A stretch of 16,893 nt of DNA, taken from CAYNFH01 sp964396385. Its GTDB lineage: Bacteria; Armatimonadota; Chthonomonadetes; Chthonomonadales; CAJBBX01. The position numbers and the translations under genes were made by a program. Location of the stretch: contig CAYNFH010000149.1 of NCBI GenBank assembly GCA_964396385.1, positions 1 to 16,893 on the forward strand, read 5' to 3'. The notes beneath the pieces were generated by a model that was not told the DNA's origin, did no database searches, and worked only from the letters and a program-made list of their open reading frames with translations. Of this stretch, positions 6,602 through 13,486 are shown piece by piece. The first letter of the stretch is position 1; the number at the start of each line of letters is the position of its first letter.

Positions 6602-6970
6602 CTAGAAGGCCCATAGGCGAATGTTCTGGGCGCTATTACAGACCTTTCGAAGTAGGGCACTCGCAGCGGCCTCGTCTGCCTTGGCCACGACAGCGATGAA
6701 GTACCCGTGTACGCGAGTGGCTTCTCTGTAGAACGCGCGCCACTGGTCCGCGGTGTGTTGGGCGGTCAGCCCTTCGCGTGACTCTGCTTCGATGATGGCC
6801 ATGTTCGACCCATAGCAGGCGGTCACGTCGGGGACAAAGCCACCGATCACTGCTGGCTTTGCGAAGGACGGGATGTGGTCGGCTTTGATTTGGGTGGCGC
6901 CGTCGCGTTGAATCTGGTTTATTGCTGATCTGATAAGGCGCTCATGGTCCTGCTGAGATGCGGTAGACAT
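6602..6970 (-). CDS. Small PD-(D/E)xK-like protein, first gene of the effector operon
   Basis: This 122-aa protein is not one of the standard I-C cas genes. Its layout suggests a compact PD-(D/E)xK nuclease fold: an N-terminal helix with ERLIRSAINQI (residues 10-20), then P47-D48 in GGFVPDVTACY, a beta strand ending in E61-A-E63 (MAIIEAESREG), the helix HTADQWRAFYREA (72-84), and a last hydrophobic strand YFIAVVAK (90-97). The usual lysine of (D/E)xK is replaced by Glu, so activity is uncertain; there is no membrane segment or signal peptide. ATG 6970 has AAGGAGGAG 3-4 nt upstream. It is the first gene behind the pseudo-crRNA-controlled promoter at 7191-7219, ahead of cas5c. Its function is unknown; nuclease, accessory adaptation factor or guard toxin are all guesses. 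Confidence 0.8.
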   Translation of the reverse strand: MSTASQQDHERLIRSAINQIQRDGATQIKADHIPSFAKPAVIGGFVPDVTACYGSNMAIIEAESREGLTAQHTADQWRAFYREATRVHGYFIAVVAKADEAAASALLRKVCNSAQNIRLWAF

Positions 6971-7065
6971 TTCTCCTCCTTTGCCGCGGAACGCGGCGGA
7001 AAGAGGAGTCGCCGAGCGGGCTGAGGTAGACTAAGCCTGGAAACGCGACCCGACGACTCCAAGTT
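6971..7065 (-). promoter_or_regulatory. Structured 5' untranslated region before the small gene
   Basis: No gene is visible here. On the mRNA a 7-bp dyad (GGAGTCG at 7005-7011 with CGACTCC at 7054-7060) encloses further short dyads, and a second hairpin GCCGCG/CGCGGC (6983-6988 with 6992-6997) stands directly before the Shine-Dalgarno of the 6970 gene. I saw no recognisable riboswitch. The structure may separate the processed pseudo-crRNA from the downstream mRNA. Confidence 0.45.
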
Positions 7066-7184
7066 GGTTCGCTCCGAGGCAGGTGAGGGACCAGCTCGCC
7101 TGCCTCTACCATTTCATCCACTTACTCCATCCGCTACTGATTTCAATCCTCGCCGATGTGGGCGCAAGCCGTCTATTGTCCGGC
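7066..7184 (-). ncRNA. Pseudo-crRNA: degenerate repeat, spacer-like segment, second repeat-like hairpin
   Basis: Reading the minus strand from the inferred start near 7184: a pseudo-repeat ends at 7140 with GAGGATTGAAA, identical to the array repeat over 11 nt and changed only in its last base (T for C). It has a short stem CGCC/GGCG directly before the 11-nt handle, where Cas5c would cut. A spacer-like segment follows from 7139 to about 7107 (29-33 nt, against 34-38 in the array). Then a 12-nt-arm hairpin (7106-7095 with 7087-7076, one mismatch) followed by GGAGCGAACC resembles a second degenerate repeat (7 of 10 bases of GGATTGAAAC). This is the layout of CreA/CreR-type regulatory crRNAs. 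Its guide matches a site next to its own promoter. Processing and Cascade loading are inferred. Confidence 0.82.
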
Positions 7185-7200
7185 TGAAACAGTATAGACG
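7170..7200. promoter_or_regulatory. Dyad overlapping the -10 box and start site, possible operator
   Basis: CGTCTAT (7170-7176) and ATAGACG (7194-7200) form a perfect 7-bp inverted repeat separated by 17 bp. One arm contains most of the -10 element, the other lies just past the expected start site. Because the upstream arm is not transcribed, this is a DNA-level site and could bind a dimeric repressor; the WYL regulator at 15977-16711 is one candidate. Confidence 0.5.
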
Positions 7201-7219
7201 CCACGGTATTTCCTGTCAA
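7191..7219 (-). promoter_or_regulatory. Near-consensus sigma-70 type promoter of the pseudo-crRNA and cas5-8-7-4-1-2 operon
   Basis: On the minus strand a perfect -35 box, TTGACA (7219-7214), is separated by exactly 17 bp from TATACT (7196-7191), five of six bases of the consensus -10. Transcription should start near 7184. It is the only promoter of this quality I found in the window. The pseudo-crRNA starts at once downstream, and the small nuclease-like gene and the cas genes follow with no terminator visible. Confidence 0.85.
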
Positions 7220-7220
7220 G

Positions 7221-7241
7221 TTCCAGTACCGGATAGAGTAA
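7221..7241 (+). promoter_or_regulatory. Self-target of the pseudo-crRNA with TTC PAM
   Basis: On the plus strand TTC (7221-7223), the type I-C PAM, precedes CAGTACCGGATAGAGTAA (7224-7241). The guide begins CAGTAGCGGATGGAGTAA: 16 of 18 positions match, mismatches are only at 6 and 12, and matching stops after 18. The PAM lies one base from the -35 box (7214-7219), so a bound Cascade, with Cas8c on the PAM side, should block RNA polymerase. The short match should not support Cas3 cleavage. It falls between the -35 box and the cas3 stop codon. Confidence 0.85.
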
Positions 7242-7249
7242 TAGCTCGG

Positions 7250-9580
7250 CTAGTCAGGATCTCCCGGGTCACTCGCTACGGCTGCCAGACCGCGATGTGT
7301 CTTGTCGTCGTAGGGACCGCGCCAAACGTAGAGCGTGTCGGGGCTGGCGGGCAGAAGATCGTCCACCGTTCCGGCCCGTAGATTCTCCTGCACGTCGCGT
7401 TTGAACAGGTTGACCACGAGCGGCTGCGCCCGCCTCCAGACGGCACGGGTCATGCGGCCGGCAACAGCCTCTCGCTCAAGCTCCTCAAAGAGCGCCATCT
7501 GAGGCCGGTAGGGCACCAGAACGGGACGCGTATCTTGCTCGATCATGCGGAACCGGTGGGCAACTTCCGGATAGTCCAGGACCTTGCGGAGTTTCTGAAT
7601 CCCCTTGGCGTCCAGATTCACGTTCTGATAGAGGCGGCGGAAGTAGCCGCGGACCATGTCTGGATTATCGTAGTTCACATTCCCTCTGCGGAGGAGCCGG
7701 GCAGTCTCCTCCGCAGCGATCCGATAGGGACCTGGCGGCATTCCGCCTTCCGCCGGAAAGAAGATGACGACCTCGCCACGCTCGATCCTCCCCTCTCGGT
7801 TGCACCGTCCGGCCGCCTGGATTATTCGGTCGAAAGGGCCGACGGCTCGCATGACGCGGGGAAAGTCAAGGTCGATGCCGGCTTCCACAACTTGGGTCGA
7901 GACGAGCAGGCAGGGACTTCCCGCTCGGAGCCGCTTGCCGATCTCCTCCAGCAGGTGTGCGCGGTGGGCGCCGCAGAGGAGGGTAGAGAGGTGCAGCGCG
8001 TTTGGGTCCCTCAGGGCGTCCAGCAGAGCGAGAGCATCCGCCCGCGTGTTGACTACAGCGAGGCACTGGCGGCTGGGCGAGAGGGGCATCTGCTCCGCTG
8101 CCTGCCCCCATGTCCACGGTTCTGACTCCACGCGGTATGTGACTCGTACCATCTTCTCGAAGTGACGGGCCGGTTGCGGGACGATGTCGGTGATCTCATC
8201 GAATCCACCCAGAACAGACGCGAAGGATTCATTCTCCTCCTCAGTCGGTTGCTCTAGCGCCGGCTGGGTTGCAGTGCAGAAGACAACCGTGACCTGATAG
8301 TGCTTCACAAGCACGCGTAGCGCGTTTACGATGGGCTTGAGGAGCGGAAGGGGAATCGTTTGCGCTTCGTCCAGAATGATCACGCTGCCCGCAATGTTGT
8401 GCAGCTTGCGGCACTTGCCCGGCAGGTTGGAAAACAGCGACTCGAAGAGTTGAACGGTGGTGGTCACCACGAGCGGAGCATCCCAGTTCTGGCTCGCAAG
8501 CCGCCGCCACTCGCTGAGGCCGTCGCCTACCGCCCCGCCCTTCTCCGCGTCCCCCTCCTCCTCCGGAACGGCGGAGTGGTGGACCAGAATCGGCGCGGCC
8601 TCGCCGAGTATCTCGGTAAAGACGCGCGCCGTCTGGTCGACGATGCTGGTGAAGGGAATAGCGTAGATGACGCGCTGGCGCGGATGCGCCGCGCAATTCG
8701 CGTGAGCAAGGGCAAAGGCGAGAGAGGCGCGCGTCTTGCCGCCGCCGGTCGGTACGGTGAGACGAAAGACGGCACCAGGCCGCTCGGCCGCATTGAGACA
8801 GGCCTCGTATACTTCACGCCGCACCAGATTCACCGTGCGGGCAAGATCGGTGTCTGCCTCTCGCGCGGCCTTCTCCTGCAGCCGAGCCTGGTCCGTGCGT
8901 AAGCGTTCTCCCCACGCCTCCAGGGAGACGGTAGCTTCGCGGCCGACGGCCGTCTCGGGGTTAAAATGCCGCTCCGTATCCAGGCTATCCGCGTCTGCCA
9001 GACACGAGAAGAGCATGCGCACGAACATCTCCTGCTCCCATTCGGTCACGCCGAATGTAGCGGGCAGCGGAAGGCGTTCGGGAAGGTTCGTCAGCCTGGA
9101 CAGGCGGGTTTCGGCCAAACTGACCGCTTCGTCCGAAGCAGGCTGCCATGGGAACGCCTCGCCGTTCGCGACCTCCTTCTTCGCGGGCAATCCCCCGTGG
9201 TGGCCCCATACCGCAAAAGTCATAGGGTTATGCCGCTCCCCGCCCGAGAGACGAGCGGCGAGCAGCGCTCCCGCCCCTTTGTGATCGCCTCCGCCGGGGA
9301 ACACCCGGCCCTTCTGGCCGCGCAATCGGGCCTGATGGCAGCGCCGCAAGTAGTCCTGAAATGCCGGGCTGATCTTGCCCAGATCGTGTATTTGACCCAG
9401 GCAGCGGGCGAGCTCTCCCGCCTGGAAGGGAGCGGCGAACTCTGCTGCTAGTCGAGCGGTTTCGCGCAGGTGCTCTTCAAGCAGGTGCCAGCGGTCTGGG
9501 TCGTCACCGGGCGGCGTGTGGGCATACGGTGGATTCGATGTGTCCAACTTCGTTCTCAGCACCCTATAGAGTGAGCGCAT
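7250..9580 (-). CDS. cas3: Cas3 helicase-nuclease (HD and SF2 helicase, type I-C)
   Basis: Cas3 unwinds and degrades DNA marked by Cascade. The 776-aa protein has an N-terminal HD nuclease: H65-D66 in GQIHDLGK, H100-K101 in GGGDHKGAGA and H127-H128 in WGHHGGLP. The helicase follows with Walker A VPTGGGKT (276-283), DEAQ box (404-407), motif III CTATQPAL (about 435-442), then STQVVEAGIDLDFP (561-574) and QAAGRCNREGR (588-598). Length and domain order are normal. ATG 9580 lies in the loop of an 8-bp inverted repeat with only a weak GGG site upstream; a TTG at 9544 (LDTSNPPYAH) is closer to family starts but also lacks a good site. It starts 22 bp after herA and is split from the other cas genes by the 279-bp regulatory gap. 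Confidence 0.97.
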   Translation of the reverse strand: MRSLYRVLRTKLDTSNPPYAHTPPGDDPDRWHLLEEHLRETARLAAEFAAPFQAGELARCLGQIHDLGKISPAFQDYLRRCHQARLRGQKGRVFPGGGDHKGAGALLAARLSGGERHNPMTFAVWGHHGGLPAKKEVANGEAFPWQPASDEAVSLAETRLSRLTNLPERLPLPATFGVTEWEQEMFVRMLFSCLADADSLDTERHFNPETAVGREATVSLEAWGERLRTDQARLQEKAAREADTDLARTVNLVRREVYEACLNAAERPGAVFRLTVPTGGGKTRASLAFALAHANCAAHPRQRVIYAIPFTSIVDQTARVFTEILGEAAPILVHHSAVPEEEGDAEKGGAVGDGLSEWRRLASQNWDAPLVVTTTVQLFESLFSNLPGKCRKLHNIAGSVIILDEAQTIPLPLLKPIVNALRVLVKHYQVTVVFCTATQPALEQPTEEENESFASVLGGFDEITDIVPQPARHFEKMVRVTYRVESEPWTWGQAAEQMPLSPSRQCLAVVNTRADALALLDALRDPNALHLSTLLCGAHRAHLLEEIGKRLRAGSPCLLVSTQVVEAGIDLDFPRVMRAVGPFDRIIQAAGRCNREGRIERGEVVIFFPAEGGMPPGPYRIAAEETARLLRRGNVNYDNPDMVRGYFRRLYQNVNLDAKGIQKLRKVLDYPEVAHRFRMIEQDTRPVLVPYRPQMALFEELEREAVAGRMTRAVWRRAQPLVVNLFKRDVQENLRAGTVDDLLPASPDTLYVWRGPYDDKTHRGLAAVASDPGDPD

Positions 9581-9599
9581 CCCAGTTCGTAGCTCACTC
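9569..9599. promoter_or_regulatory. Inverted repeat around the cas3 start codon
   Basis: GAGTGAGC (9569-9576) and GCTCACTC (9592-9599) form a perfect 8-bp dyad with 15 bp between them, in the 22-bp gap between herA and cas3 and the first cas3 codons. The cas3 ATG (9580-9578) lies in the loop. As RNA it could present or mask the start; as DNA it could be an operator. No clear promoter accompanies it. Confidence 0.6.
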
Positions 9600-9602
9600 G
9601 CG

Positions 9603-11465
9603 CTACTCCGCCATCCGCAGCTTGCAGGGGGTGGGATCTATTGCCACCAACAATGGCCGGGTCAGGCTGGTCATGGTCACAATCGCCTGTCCCGGCGCCA
9701 GGCTCGGCAAGCGCCCCCAAAGGCTGTCTTCAATTCCTCCGATGGAACGCTTGAGCCGGCTGATCACCCCCTCGTCCGCTATCTTGTGCAGGATGTAGTT
9801 GTTCACCAGGCCCAGCACCTCATCCGGTAGGTGCTGGGGGAGCTGCGTCACAAACACGAGTCCCAGCCAGCGCTTGCGGCCGCGCCGCGCAATTCGCGCC
9901 ACCTGCTGGAACAGCACCGGCATCTGCTGGACGCGCTCCCGAGAGAGGAACTCGTGGGCCTCCTCGATCACCACTACCGTCCTCCGCTGCTCCTCCTTGC
10001 CCTCCTCCACGCGGCGGAAGTTCAGGTCCTGGCGGTCGTGCACGGCGCGCAGCAGCTCCGCGATCACCAGGTTGTTCACCTGCGGCGAATCCGTGTCGGA
10101 GAGGTCCAGAATGGACACGTGCCCCGGGGCGGTGAGCGCGTCCGCGTCCAGCGCGGGAGCCGGATTCCCCTCCGCGTCCCGCGATACGTCAAAGATGCCC
10201 ATCCGCCGCAGCCGTCCCAGCTTCCCCTGCAGCGCACGCCAGCTTCGCCAGTCCCCGGACAGGTTGCCCTTCGCCTTGTGGATGGCCTGGAGAACGTCGT
10301 CCGGGCGCGTCTTGAAGTCGGCCGCGGTGAAGGAGATCGAGTCCGTCTCCTTCTTAGCCATGAGCCCGCACGCTTGCACCATGTCGTACACGTACGCTAG
10401 ACGCATTCTCGGATAGCCGGTCTCCATCTCGTCCCACTTCTGGAGCTCCTCCTCGTCCTTTTTCCAATGCTCCTTGGAAGGGAAGATCCCCAGGTCCGCC
10501 ATGACCCGCTTGCAAATGTCGTAAGCCTCGTGGAAGCGGTCCGACTGCGCGCTCGTCATCTCCAGAATCTCGGCCACCACGTCCGGAGCTAGGTTCTGAA
10601 ACTGAAGTGAGAAAGTCCGCACATCCGGATGCGCGGGGTTCGCTGTCCGGCGGCCCACCAGATGGTAGAGGCGGGTTTGCTTCACTCCCCCCGCCGGCAG
10701 CCCGCGCCGTTCCAGCAGGCGCAGCATCTTCGAGTCGTCCGTACACTCGTTAATGCGCGTATACTCGCCTTCCGTGTCCACCAGGACCACGGCCATATCC
10801 GCCTTTTGCATACTGTTGATGGCGCCGGATACGGTGGTGGTCTTGCCGCCGCCCGTAGTGCCCATCACCGCCATGTGCCGGCCCATTACACCCTTCCGCT
10901 CCGCCGGGGCGGCGACGGGCAGGTTCTCATGGCCAACCGCCAGCCCCAGCCGGATGCGAGGCTCCGGCGGGTCGATCCCCAGCACGGCCGCCGTCTCCTC
11001 TTCGTCCAGCGGGTATACGGGACTGTTAGGGAGTGGCCGGAAGCGAGGCGGGACGATGCCATCCTCTGTCTCTTCTCCTAGGATGGCCACGTGTACGCGA
11101 CCGTGGTACTTGGGCATGAAGATGCTGCCGGAGACTGTCACCGTTACCACGATGGGCGAGTCCCCGCGGAGGCCGTCGGGTTCAGCAAAGGGACCCTCCA
11201 CCACCACCCCAAGATAGCTGCGCCGGTCTACGCTGCGGATCCGAACCAGGGACTGGGCCGGCATCCGCTGGATGTTTTGCGCAGGGAGCACCAGCGTAAG
11301 GGCGTTGTCCTTGCTCTGGGGCGTGTCGAACATGGTGCGCGCCATAGAGCCGGCGTACTCCGCCGGCTCCTGAAACTCGCCGCCGGCCTCCTCCGCCACC
11401 TCGCCCAGCCGCGCCAGAGCCTCCTGCGGCACCGGCTTTACAATGTCTGAAAGCGTGCTGTCCAT
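9603..11465 (-). CDS. herA: HerA-like hexameric DNA-translocating ATPase
   Basis: HerA/FtsK-type ATPases pump DNA and usually drive a partner nuclease such as NurA. From ATG 11465 the protein is 620 aa. It has an N-terminal beta-rich HAS-barrel-like region (residues 55-130), Walker A MGTTGGGKTTT (about 201-211), Walker B RRTVVVIEEAHEFL (about 494-507, acidic pair EE), a basic RRGRKRW stretch with likely arginine fingers (527-533), and the sensor-like VTQLPQHLP (539-547) typical of HerA. I prefer ATG 11465, which has GGAG 6 nt upstream, to ATG 11477, whose GGAG is 2 nt away. It follows the NurA-like gene closely, giving the classic nuclease-ATPase pair, and runs into cas3. Confidence 0.93.
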   Translation of the reverse strand: MDSTLSDIVKPVPQEALARLGEVAEEAGGEFQEPAEYAGSMARTMFDTPQSKDNALTLVLPAQNIQRMPAQSLVRIRSVDRRSYLGVVVEGPFAEPDGLRGDSPIVVTVTVSGSIFMPKYHGRVHVAILGEETEDGIVPPRFRPLPNSPVYPLDEEETAAVLGIDPPEPRIRLGLAVGHENLPVAAPAERKGVMGRHMAVMGTTGGGKTTTVSGAINSMQKADMAVVLVDTEGEYTRINECTDDSKMLRLLERRGLPAGGVKQTRLYHLVGRRTANPAHPDVRTFSLQFQNLAPDVVAEILEMTSAQSDRFHEAYDICKRVMADLGIFPSKEHWKKDEEELQKWDEMETGYPRMRLAYVYDMVQACGLMAKKETDSISFTAADFKTRPDDVLQAIHKAKGNLSGDWRSWRALQGKLGRLRRMGIFDVSRDAEGNPAPALDADALTAPGHVSILDLSDTDSPQVNNLVIAELLRAVHDRQDLNFRRVEEGKEEQRRTVVVIEEAHEFLSRERVQQMPVLFQQVARIARRGRKRWLGLVFVTQLPQHLPDEVLGLVNNYILHKIADEGVISRLKRSIGGIEDSLWGRLPSLAPGQAIVTMTSLTRPLLVAIDPTPCKLRMAE

Positions 11466-11491
11466 CTGTCTCTCCATTTCTCCAAACTGCT

Positions 11492-12673
11492 TCAGCGCCG
11501 TGTCTGCCTCTCGCCCAGGAACCGGTAGGGCGCCCCTGCGCGGGCGTACGCGCTCTGCACCGCCCCCTCAAAGATGTCGTTGCCAAAGGCGGCCTGGCAC
11601 AGGCGGTCCGCCAGATCGATCAGGAGCGGGAAGCCGCGGTGCTCCTGGAGGAGGCTGTCTGCTATGCCGATGAGCGCGGCTTCGTGGCTGTGCTCCACGT
11701 GGCTGTAAAAGAGGTAGGGCGGCGCGAAGGCGGAAGCCCGGTACACGCCCATGGCGATCTGCGGCCCCACCTCCTTGCAGAACTTCAGAGCGAAGTCTGC
11801 GTCTTCCGGACTGTACTTGCCCGTGCTCACAACGCGCTCCATTGGCGCTTCTGCCGTCTGGACAATTGCATACCAGCCAGGGGGAAGGGCGTAGCCCACC
11901 ATGAGCAAGTGCTTTGCGGTGGTGCCGGACGGCACGAAGACGAACTTCTCGTGCTCCACTAATTTGCGCACAACGCCCAGGCCCGCCCGCAGCAGCTTCA
12001 TACTGCCGGAGCCAGTCAGCAGCTCGTAGGGCGCTGGATGGCCGTGACCCATCCGCCAGATAGCGTTGGACTTTTCCACCAGCGCGGCGCGCTCCGCGTA
12101 GGTCATGATGCCCCGGCGGAAGAGCTCGGATGGCCGGCGCTCGGGGTCCGGTTCTTGCTCGCCCTGCGCCATGCGGCTGTCCAGCGCCGCCATCAGGTCC
12201 TTTACCGGATCCTCGCTCTTCATGCGCAGGTCGCGCTGAAAGAGCCGGTGCACGTAGGACTGCTGATTGCCCTGGTAGGATGCCAGACACACACCAATTT
12301 GGGTGATGGTAACGGCGAGGGTCTCGTGCTCCACGCGAGTGCCATCGCATACTTCCACCGCGCCGTTGAACAGAATCTGCTTCCACTGGCGCTGAATCTG
12401 CTCCAGGGTAGCGCTGTACACACCGGCGTTGGGCGGCGCGCCCGGTCGCTTCGGATCCGCTATACGCGCGAAGATTCGGCTGCGGGTCTCCTCGCTCAGG
12501 CGGTTTTCGTCCTCGACCGCCGCGCAGACCTCCTCTTCCACACGCCGGAAGAGGTCGGACAGCGAGGGATCCGGCGCCCAGGAATCCAGGTTGAGCACCG
12601 CGTCCAGCGGCTCGCCGTATGCGGCTTCGAAGGACGCGGCGTCCATCATCGGATCGCTATAGTCGGCCGTCAT
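11492..12673 (-). CDS. nurA: NurA-like nuclease, partner of HerA
   Basis: NurA is a dimeric RNase-H-fold nuclease that degrades DNA fed by HerA. This 393-aa protein has the N-terminal metal-binding Asp in VEVCDGT (D110, typical NurA DG motif), a central GHPAPYELLTG (211-221) and KFVFVPSGTTAKHLLMVGYAL, and a C-terminal GFPLLIDLADRLCQ (347-360), whose acidic residues fit the last catalytic motif. Similarity is by motif, so the family call is firm only in the context of the adjacent herA. ATG 12673 has AGGAGG with 6-nt spacing; the ATG at 12679 directly abuts that site and is unlikely. A 66-bp gap separates it from the peptidase gene upstream; I saw no good promoter there. Confidence 0.82.
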   Translation of the reverse strand: MTADYSDPMMDAASFEAAYGEPLDAVLNLDSWAPDPSLSDLFRRVEEEVCAAVEDENRLSEETRSRIFARIADPKRPGAPPNAGVYSATLEQIQRQWKQILFNGAVEVCDGTRVEHETLAVTITQIGVCLASYQGNQQSYVHRLFQRDLRMKSEDPVKDLMAALDSRMAQGEQEPDPERRPSELFRRGIMTYAERAALVEKSNAIWRMGHGHPAPYELLTGSGSMKLLRAGLGVVRKLVEHEKFVFVPSGTTAKHLLMVGYALPPGWYAIVQTAEAPMERVVSTGKYSPEDADFALKFCKEVGPQIAMGVYRASAFAPPYLFYSHVEHSHEAALIGIADSLLQEHRGFPLLIDLADRLCQAAFGNDIFEGAVQSAYARAGAPYRFLGERQTRR

Positions 12674-12745
12674 GGGCATCCTCCTCTGATCACCATTCCG
12701 ACCTTTCCCGCCATTTGTGACAGGACCTAATCAATTTGCTGCATT

Positions 12746-13486
12746 TCAAAGCCAGTCTCGGGCGGAGGAGCGGCAATGCTCGAGTGCAAGCCGGGTGGCT
12801 ACGGATTGCACCACGTCGAATGGGAGACCAAAGTCGCGGCAGAGCAGGGCCTCCGCTGCTTGCTGGAATTCCTCGCGCCACGCGGAGCCATGCGCCGATG
12901 GCAAGCGGGACAAGAGGGCTTGCTCTGGCGCCAGCAGATGCAGGGCCAGCACGTCCGCGCGCGACTCCGCGCGGACAGTAACCGCGTTCTCTATCCGCCC
13001 GCCCGCCCCGCGCTCCATGAGGTTAACGTAGAGGCCCAGCCGTACTTCGGCCAGCGCGCTGTCTATGCGCTCGTCCGTGGTGGGCGGGCGATCGCCGTTC
13101 AGGACTGGCAGGATGGCGCGGCCCATGAGCGCCAGCGCGCGCTCGCGCGGCAGCAGGTAGTCCAGCAGGAAGTGAGCGGCTTCGTGGGCTGCCGTAAAGC
13201 GCCGGTCGTCAGCAGCATCGTCCGCGTCCAGGAAAACGATGCCGTGTCCCCGCACGGCGACCACGGCACCCCGCAACGCCCGATTGGCGCACGGCAGCCG
13301 CACGGCGCTGTTGCGGGCGGCCATCCACTCGTCCACTGCGTGCCCGGTTAGCCCCGATACCAGGGCGATGTCGACCGGAATGTAGACCGGCAGAGTAGAT
13401 TCCAGCTCCCGGGGGAAGCCGTCGGGAGGGCCGCCCTGGTTCCGCCAGAATCGGGTCGCAGCCTGCTCCAACCAAAGTGGAATCAC
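12746..13486 (-). CDS. ImmA/IrrE-like zinc metallopeptidase
   Basis: ImmA/IrrE peptidases cleave repressors or other regulators and switch on mobile elements, stress genes or defence genes. The 246-aa protein has the HExxH zinc motif as H101-E-A-A-H105 in TAAHEAAHFLLDYLLP, and a downstream third ligand E174 in RAESRADVLALHLLAP, the typical E-x-x-A-D-x-x-A pattern of the family. The N-terminal 90 residues are a beta-rich region with no clear second domain. It starts at GTG 13486, overlapping the previous stop by 4 nt (GTGA), so it is translationally coupled to the HTH-like protein that is its likely substrate or partner. Confidence 0.88.
   Translation of the reverse strand: MIPLWLEQAATRFWRNQGGPPDGFPRELESTLPVYIPVDIALVSGLTGHAVDEWMAARNSAVRLPCANRALRGAVVAVRGHGIVFLDADDAADDRRFTAAHEAAHFLLDYLLPRERALALMGRAILPVLNGDRPPTTDERIDSALAEVRLGLYVNLMERGAGGRIENAVTVRAESRADVLALHLLAPEQALLSRLPSAHGSAWREEFQQAAEALLCRDFGLPFDVVQSVATRLALEHCRSSARDWL

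Noticed and set aside
7005..7060. A tRNA-like gene, because a 7-bp stem closes the segment and GCCGAGCGGG looks like a D arm
   Set aside because: No T arm, no anticodon stem in register and too short; treated as a structured 5' untranslated region.
7107..7184. A CreT-like toxin RNA or small toxin ORF beside the pseudo-crRNA
   Set aside because: Promoter and pseudo-repeat are only about 8-14 nt apart, leaving no room; no plus-strand promoter was found at the target site either.
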